Shown one piece after another: positions 57,390 to 64,000 of a stretch of 64,000 nucleotides of DNA. The notes under the pieces are model-generated. The model ran no database searches. It saw only the letters and a program-made list of their open reading frames with translations, and was not told where the DNA came from. The position numbers were made by a program, and so were the translations under genes. Numbering within the stretch: the stretch's first letter is position 1; the number at the start of each line of letters is the position of its first letter. Source of the stretch: Gnetum montanum (Eukaryota; Streptophyta; Gnetopsida; Gnetales; Gnetaceae); assembly GCA_015680685.1 (NCBI GenBank), contig MNCI01016594.1, positions 118,790 through 182,789 on the forward strand, in the 5' to 3' direction.

Positions 57390-57460
57390 TATTTGTTGAT
57401 TTTTTAAGGATTGATCCCAAAGACATTAACAAAGAATACAAAACACCACTATAGGTTTAT
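57390..57460 (+). mobile_element. possible 3' junction remnant of an element 3/4 relative
   Basis: 'ggattgatcccaaagacatt' and 'aacaaagaatacaaaacacc' resemble the element 4 segment 'ggatcaatcctctaggcacc', 'aacaaagaagagtcattgaa', i.e. the PPT and first bases of the LTR. The following 200 bp are too diverged to be sure. Confidence 0.3.
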
Positions 57461-58380
57461 CATCGATGTTGCCTCTTTAGGCTCAATTTTATAGCTGTTG
57501 AACCATGTTGGAGAGTTCTTGTGATGGTAAGATAAGGTTATGATGAGATGATATAGGAGGAACACTATAGTTGGCTACAAGGAAATGGTCATAGGGGTTA
57601 ACAATGAATTCCACATTTTGACTTCATGGTTATGGTATGGCATTGACATGCATGTTGATTGGTGAGGTCTTTGTGCTTCATAGTTTGAAGTGTTGGTCAC
57701 TTGAAAATGTTCTTGAGGAACCGACACTCCACTCCAAGGCTTCTTTGATCATTAACATCCTCCCTTTGCTTGTTTGGAGCTATCGTTTTGACTTTTAGGG
57801 TTCATTGGCCTCTTTGCCTTCTTAGCAATTTGCTTTTCCATTTTTTCTCATTGAGTGAAACCTTCATTGGGTTTCATTTCCAAGGTCAAACTTAGTTTGG
57901 TTTTCTCATTGAATGAGATGTGTTACATTAAAAAAAATTGAAAGTGGAGCATGATGAAGAGTATGTCATATGATCACATTCCATGAATTTTAAACATAGT
58001 TCATCATTATTGTTTAGGGTAAGGAAGGTTGTAATTGGGCTATGGGATTGGACTCAAGAGGGTTAACGGTTGTGATATGAGACAAGCACTCTTGACACTA
58101 CATGATAAGCTAACAAAATCTCATACATTAAGGTCACATGGTAACTTGCTGCCATGATGAGTTGTACCTTTGTGACTTCCAAGCTTCATCCTACAAGTGC
58201 AACTCCAAGAGAACAAGAAAATAAGACAAAGAAAACATGTTGTAAAAAAACATTGCATATGGCTACATGGGACAAATAGCAAGACTAAAAGCTATCAAAA
58301 GTTACTATTAGTGCAACACTAAGAGATCTATGTGATGTGCATCATATTTTACAAAGCTTGTAGTTCATTCATTTTTCCAA
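57461..58380. other. no recognisable gene
   Basis: Mixed AT-rich sequence. A reverse-strand lysine-rich open patch near 57,770-57,900 ('KRPMNPKSQNDSSKQAKG') was seen but belongs to no family I know. Confidence 0.3.

Positions 58381-58382
<2 letters not shown>

Positions 58383-58417
<35 letters not shown>
58383..58417. repeat. (AG)17 microsatellite
   Basis: Uninterrupted AG dinucleotides over 35 bp. Confidence 0.95.
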
Positions 58418-58420
<3 letters not shown>

Positions 58421-58499
58421 TAGGCTAGCTGGCTATTAGTTGTAAATGTTGTCTATGTCAATTGTTGATTCACATCTATAAAGAAAATCATGCTATATG

Positions 58500-59720
58500 T
58501 AATAAGGCTTGAGATAGAAATGGTTGAACAGATTAGTTAATTCATCCCATCCATGTTTTCCAATCTAATTGCTCTGTTGTCATACACTTTGGTGACTAGG
58601 AAAGGCCCCTCATAATTGGTTGAGAATTTGTTTATGTGCTCGTGAATAGCCTTATGGACCAGGTATTATTTCTTAATCTTTCACTTATTCAAGTCATGAC
58701 AATGATGTTGCTTCTTTCTCTCTTGGTACTAGTTAATGTGATTGATCATTTGTATTTTCTACTTTTCTACCAAATCTAGATCGATAGTACATAGCTATTT
58801 CTTTTTCTCATCATAGATGAAATTATATAGAGTCACTTTTAGCAATGGAACCTGCAATTCAAGAGGCAAAATAGCTTCAAATCCATAAATAAGGCTAAAT
58901 GGGGTGACACTAGTTGTAGCTCAAAAGGTAGTTCTATAGGCCTAAAGTTCATGGACAAGCCACTCATGCCACTTGCATATATTATTATTTATCATATTTT
59001 TGAGCAAGGTTATGATAACCTTATTACTAGCTTTAACTTGTCCATTAACTTGAGGATAATATATGATGAAAAGAAATGCTTAATGCTTAGTTCTTGATAA
59101 AAGGCTTGCATTTCTTAGCTACTAAAATATGGTCCATTATCTATGACTATGACAAGAGGTATGCTAAAATAGGCTACTATGTTATCTAAAATGAATGTAT
59201 AGACTTGTTATGATGTTTTTCTTAGAGTAATAACTTCAACCCACTTTGTAAAATATTTAGTTGTAGTGATGATAAAGCTATGTCCCATGGATTACTTAGG
59301 CATTTTAGGTTCAATGATGTCAAGTTCCCATCATTGAAATGACCAAGTTATCTAAGTAGTATGTAACTCGATTGGAGGCACATGTATTAGGTTGTACCTT
59401 TAATAGGTATCATAAATTTTGATCTTCAACTAGTAGTCACTTTCCATATAGGTCCAATAGTATCTTAATCTTCTAATCTTTGTAGCCCTAACTCTAGGTC
59501 CTATGTCCTCCACATACACCTTCATGAACTTTCTCAAGGACTATTCAGGCTTTAGTTTTACCCAAGCATACTAATAATATGTCATCATAAGATGTTCAAC
59601 ATAGTGTGTTATCATCTATAATGGCATACTATTTTGATCTTTTACATACAATGTTATTTTGAGCATAGTTAATTTCTATGGAGATTCACCATGCATTAGG
59701 TAAAATTCGATATCATCATA
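58500..59720 (-). pseudogene. Tat integrase
   Basis: Reads 'HVPPIELHT' and 'WELDIIEPK', 'SFIITTTKYFTKWVEVITLR' (core start with D), 'IPLVIVIDNGPYFSS' (second catalytic D-N-G), then the 'HFFSS' segment and, shifted, the closing module with 'INKFSTNYEGPFLV'. This is the same integrase type as the C-terminal piece of element 3 ('FSSPYYSQANGQAEASNK'). Confidence 0.75.
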
Positions 59721-59849
59721 TCACTCTTTTTAAGGAGTAGTATTAATAGTGGCTTTAGGTATGCCTTTAGCATTCTATGTGATAGGAATAGCATAGTTCA
59801 TGATTAGGGAAGGAAACTTGCTAGATACATCTAATGTCACACTTCAAGC

Positions 59850-60560
59850 TATGATGGTAATGGCATCAACTAAGGTGTTCTTAGTTCATGGTATATGTTG
59901 GATAACAACATTTTTAAATTGTTACATTAGTTTCTTAGCTAGGTCATAGTAGGTTTATAAATATTTGGCTTTACATGCATAAAACCTGGTTACTTGGTTA
60001 ACTACAAGTTTTCAATAACCTTTTATCATTAGGCATTTGATTTTTTGGTCACGAGGTACCATCATTCATTTGATTAATCCTTCATACTTTGCCACATTTT
60101 TGGTACATGGTAATTGAAAATAGTACATGAAGGGTTGGATTACACCAAATGAAGTACTATCAAAGTGCATGATAGCCTCATAGCCCTCGAGTACCTTGTT
60201 AACAATGTTGAGATGCTCATTAGGGAATTCAAGGTCTATGGTTGCATCATCTTCAACCAAGGAAGTTGTGAGTTGTGTAACCATACCTTGACCTTTGGTA
60301 AGGCTTGGTAGATGTAATGTAGCTTAAACTCAGCTATTATGACCTTCCATCAAGTTATTTGGCTACTTTCATAGATGTTTATCATTATGGCCTTTAGTAC
60401 ATTATCTTTACATATGATACTAACTTAACTCCCAAATAGGTAGTGTCTCCACTTCTTTAATGAGAAGACTAGGGCTAGAGAATACCTCTCAACCTCAATG
60501 TATCAGGTCTCATAGGTAAATAATGCATGGCTTAGGTAGTATACTGGTAGCTCTACTCCA
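59850..60560 (-). pseudogene. Tat tandem RNase H regions
   Basis: First region near 60,540-60,420: 'ALVFSLKKWRHYLFGS', the connection/degenerate RNase H of gypsy RT. Second region 60,284-60,066: 'EAIMHFDSTSFGVIQPFMYY' and 'FQLPCTKNVAKYEGLI', the archaeal-like RNase H found in Tat elements (D-G-A-S ... N-N-x-A-E-Y-x-A-L). The catalytic E of A-E-Y is K here. Confidence 0.7.
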
Positions 60561-60699
60561 TCATCTCATTTTTTATAAAGTAGAGATGTAATGGATATGT
60601 CAAAGATAGAAAGGTATATGTAAAAATGTTTATCCTTTTGTGATAGATAGATTGTGCATAGTTGGACCAACTCTTGCTTAATGTTATTGAAGGTTTCTT

Positions 60700-61770
60700 G
60701 GCATTGGGTAGTCCAATCATAGAAAACTTCTTTCTTAAGCAAGTGTTGTATGGATTGTAGCTTATCCGTAAGCCTTGAGATGAACCTAAGAATTAATTAT
60801 AATCTACCTTGTAGTCCCTAAAACTTCTTGAGGTTAGTAGATTCTACCAAGTTGGTTATGGTCTTAACCTTATCAAGATCAATATGTATCCCTACTTTAG
60901 ATACTACAGAGCCAAGAATCTTACCAATTTTGATGCCAAAGACATACTTTTTAGGATTGAGTCTAAGTTCATTTTTGAGACATCATTTAAGCACTAATTC
61001 AAGCTCATGTGCATGGTCATTAGTAATTTTGAACTTGAATGTTATGTCATCCACATAGTTTTTGAGTAACCCTAGCCTGTAGTCACTATATATGTATGTC
61101 ATGATAGGTACATTGAGCCTGCATTATTTATACCAAATGGAATCATGGTATAACAAAAGGTTCTCAAAGAGGTCATGAAGATCATGTAAATTTAATGATC
61201 TAGGTTAATCCTAACTTGGTTGTATCTCAAGAACCCATCCATGAAGGATAGCAAGACATGTCCAACTATAGTTTCGATGAGTTTGTCAATACTAGGTAAA
61301 GGAAAATTGTCTTTAATAGTTACCTTATTTAAGTCTCAAAAATCAATGCAAATATGTATACTCCAATTTTTCTTAGGGACTACCACTGTGTTGGACACTC
61401 AATCCACATAGTCAATAGCTTGAATAAAACTGTCTTAATACAGTTTCATGATCTCATAACAAACTACTAGGGCTAGATTTGGTCTACTTTTGCAAACCTT
61501 TTACTTAACTACCTTTATACTAGGGTCAAGTATACTATTGTGTTACACTAGGCTTGGATCAAGACCTAGTATATCTTCATATGACTAGGCAAAGATCTTA
61601 ATGTTGTCTTGGAGGACCTTCTTGATGTCTTGAGCCTATTGAGGTTCAAGTGAGAAACCTAATTTTAACATTTTCTCCTTACCATTATGTGTCCTGATTT
61701 GAACCTTAGCTAGGGAGTCTTCAATTAATGTTGCCAACCTTAAGGTCAAGGGTTTTAACTAGATGTTCAA
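60700..61770 (-). pseudogene. Tat reverse transcriptase
   Basis: From 61,770: 'KVLQDNIKIFA', 'SYEDILGLDPSLV', 'SIQAIDYVD', 'VSNTVVVPKKNWSIHICIDF', 'DLNKVTIKDNFPLPSIDKLI' (about 61,370-61,250), 'LLSFMDGFLRYNQVRI', 'GTFCY-TMIPFG'-type end. This is the fingers and palm order of Tat RTs. Many stops. The N-terminal stub is shared with copy A at 18,998-19,250. Confidence 0.75.
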
Positions 61771-62590
61771 GCCATTTAAGAGGCTTTTCTATAGAGGCTA
61801 TGTGATTGACCAAGTTGTTAGACTAAAGATCTAGGCAGTAAGGGTCAATGAAACCTTTAAAATCACCATGAAGTCTACTCAAGTTTATAGGTAAACTAAG
61901 TTGCGTCCAGGTGTCCATACTCCAATCTCACATATCAACCATAAGCATACTAAGTATCATCCATGTGATAAAATGATTAAACCATGTCAAAATAATGTAA
62001 AATACTTTCGTAATAATGCATAAATGAGTCAAAACACATTAACTCAAAGGCCAAACAAGGATCACACATGGTCAATAGAGGTTATGAGAGGTAGGTTCAG
62101 TAAAATAAGGTGAAAAAGCACTAAATGATGTGGAATGGGGCCAATTGAAGGCCAAATGATAGTTGAACCTCATAAAATGATGTTAAGCAAGGTTGAATAA
62201 GGTCATATTGATGTCAAATGAAATCAACTAATGTCAAATCAAGTCAACTAAGATCCAAACAATGCTAAATGATAGACAAATATGATGGAACAAAGAAAAA
62301 TGATGTAAAAATGATGAAAATTAAGCCAAATGACACAAAATAATATGAAAATGATAAACAATAATGTGAAGCAAGGTCAAGTGAAGCTAAAACATAGTGG
62401 AACAAGACCAAACCAAGGAAGGTAGGTAACATTTGGTAAAACATGGTTAATCTTGGTTAATTAGGATTACATTTTTCAAGTTTTAAGCCTTAGCAAACCA
62501 TGATGTGAGGCTTCAAGGTCAATGAAAGAGTTTAGGCACTTAACAAGGTTACTCAAAGCTTATTTAGAGGCCAAAAGAAGGCCTTTGCAA
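61771..62590. other. duplicated non-coding segment
   Basis: Equivalent of 19,250-20,040, with the same 'aaatgatgt / aatgatag / aataatgt' short repeats. No ORF. Confidence 0.6.
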
Positions 62591-62594
62591 TAAA

Positions 62595-63932
62595 TATGTT
62601 ATCCCTCACAAAAAATACACTTGTCAACATATTTATTGTAGGCTCCAGCATATCTTTTTATGAAATTTTATTTTTGGGGCTTATTTGGACAATTTTTTGG
62701 ATGTTTATGCCTTGAAATGTTAGTGTAATGGACTAGGAGGAAGGATAAGTCATTTTTGATGTTAATTTGAATCTTTGGAGTCCTTGGATGCTACCAAGAG
62801 CTAGAAAATATGCTTGCTAGAATATTTAATGCTAATGATAGCATATTTTTAGAGAAAAAATTTAATTTTTTGGTGTTTTAGACATGAAAGTTTACCTTCA
62901 ACAACCTCCTAAGGTAGCATAAGGGTGTTAAGGCTATAGGATAGTCATTTTGATGTTCAAATAGGTTAAGGAAAGTGTAGTTTTGCATCGTCTAGCTAAA
63001 ACATACATTGGACAAAATATTTTTCCATAGTCGTAGCATATAAATGATGAAATTTAAGTTTTTCATGCTTAAACTAAGGTCAAGTTGTAACTGGTTACAA
63101 GTTCATGGGTTTCAGGCTTCTCCAATTGAATTTCAGGCAATTCAGGTTGTCACAAGGCCATCAAAACTACCACCAAAATCAAACATATACTAGACAACAT
63201 ATTTAGTGCTAATGGTAATGTATTTTTTATGGAATTATAACTTCTGGGTAGTCTAGGTGATTAATCAACTTGGTTTTTTGGCTTTCAAGTCAATGATATC
63301 TATGACTAGGGTTCAGGCTCAAGATTGGCAATGTGGGAGATCATTGGAGACTTCATTTTGTTATTTCTCCAAAAAAATATTCTAGATAGCATATTTAGTA
63401 CTAGATCCAACATATAAATAAAGTATTTAAATAATTTTGACTACTTTTTAGCTCAAATTTTGAGGTTTGCTTGCTATTGGAGGCTCCAACTAGGTTCTGG
63501 GGCTGGAGTAAGTTATTTGGAAGTTGTTTGGACTAGTTGATGGGTTATTATTGATATTTCTTAGAATTTATATGCTTACCAACATATTTAATGCTCATAA
63601 TAGCATATATTTTATGGTTTGACCAATTTTTATCTCTTTTAAACTTGTCTTCTAGGGTTTCAAGGTCATCGAAGGCTCTAGGTAGGTGTCAAAGCTAGGG
63701 TATGTAATTTTGAAGGCTATTTGAGGTTTTATTAGTCAATTTTATGCCTTATCTCTCGAAAAATATGTTGGCTAGAATATTTAATGCTCATACCATTTTA
63801 ATTTTGAAGGATATGTGAATTTTGATTACTTTTGACAAGGTTTTCATGGTTTTGGGGCTACCAAAGACTCTGGTTAGGATTTAGGGCTAAGCTTGGCAAT
63901 TTGGAGGTCTCATTTGTGAATGTCATCATCAT
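62595..63932. repeat. ~190-bp degenerate tandem array, copy B (about 7 units)
   Basis: Core phrase 'caacatatttaatgctcat' variants at about 62,620, 62,815, 63,005, 63,195, 63,385, 63,575 and 63,765. Same unit order as 20,045-21,430; cut at 63,932 by an inserted LTR. Confidence 0.75.
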
Positions 63933-64000
63933 TGAAATACCACAAAATTGTGTATACTATAGCCAATTTTCATCATGTAGCTTTTACCCCATGAAACACA
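63933..64000 (+). repeat. start of an element 3/4-type LTR
   Basis: 'TGAAATACCACAAAATTGTG' then 'tatagccaattttcatcatg' and 'cttttaccccatgaaac' follow the LTR start of element 4 (36,205 and 45,897). The array copy at 21,360 continues without interruption after 'tgtcatcatcat', giving the empty site. It runs off the window. Confidence 0.75.

Larger units (their letters stand above)
58500..61770 (-). mobile_element. Tat-type gypsy pol (RT, RNase H, second RNase H, integrase), decayed
   Basis: Reverse-strand pol read from 61,770 to 58,500. Presence of two RNase H-like regions in series, the second with 'FQLPCTKNVAKYEGLI', and the sequence 'LDPSLVQHN-like ... KPVK' entry to RT point to the Tat lineage. 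It is the only element in the window with RT, RNase H and a near-complete integrase, so it represents the autonomous type that could have mobilised elements 3 and 4. Numerous stops and frameshifts. Upstream (61,790-63,900) is a spacer and the ~190-bp array, not gag. Confidence 0.75.

Noticed and set aside
1-64000. tRNA, rRNA or other structured RNA genes
   Set aside because: No cloverleaf with A/B boxes and no rRNA segment was seen by eye; a covariance-model scan could still find a small RNA.

Overview
This window is repeat-dominated nuclear DNA from a land plant with a large genome. Giant Ty3/gypsy (Tat-type) and Ty1/copia LTR retrotransposons, nested insertions, solo LTRs, heavy C-to-T decay and plant gene scraps (a PPR piece and a WEB1/PMI2-type coiled-coil piece) all point that way. 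A gymnosperm or other giant-genome plant would fit, but the sequence does not settle the species. I find no intact host gene, tRNA, rRNA or CRISPR array. Every coding region seen is a transposon relic or a gene fragment.

Layout. 0-2.1 kb: an LTR-like piece and a cluster of captured gene fragments. 2.5-8.5 kb: an old gypsy element (copy A: LTR, gag, protease, RT, IN tail, LTR) split by a 1.1 kb solo LTR at 5734-6842. 8.5-14.7 kb: a gypsy RT scrap and a reverse-strand copia element. 14.7-19.0 kb: the 3' half of a third LTR family (ends TGATGAG/CTCATCA) carrying a long sense coiled-coil ORF just before its 3' LTR. 19.0-21.5 kb: a reverse-strand Tat RT stub and a ~190-bp tandem array. 21,540-33,404: a complete 11.9 kb element with 5-bp target duplications (element 3). 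33.4-35.4 kb: unassigned DNA. 35.4-56.3 kb: copy B of the gypsy + RT scrap + copia block, split by an 11.4 kb relative of element 3 (element 4, 36,205-47,596). 56.3-61.8 kb: LTR-like DNA and a decayed reverse-strand Tat pol (RT, RNase H, second RNase H, IN). 62.6-63.9 kb: a second ~190-bp array, interrupted at 63,933 by the start of another LTR.

The most striking content is the family formed by elements 3 and 4. Both have LTR, gag, a variant protease, a block of short repeats, then a multi-exon gene on the OPPOSITE strand, then only the C-terminal part of integrase, more short repeats, a polypurine tract and the LTR. RT and RNase H are absent. In element 3 the antisense gene can be modelled as five exons with GT/AG borders and matching phases (1,629 nt); the same gene, with matching intron positions, is in the much more diverged element 4. 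The antisense gene therefore looks like a long-standing cargo of a non-autonomous retrotransposon, presumably mobilised in trans by Tat elements such as the one at 58.5-61.8 kb. A different LTR family (15.2-18.0 kb) carries a comparable long coiled-coil protein in the sense strand, behind a splice acceptor.

The 2.5-21.4 kb and 35.4-63.9 kb parts of the window are diverged direct copies about 42-43 kb apart, so each copy supplies the empty site for insertions in the other. Several single-N positions mark local misassembly: a 46-nt copied patch, a 76-bp duplicated overlap and a 104-bp loss.
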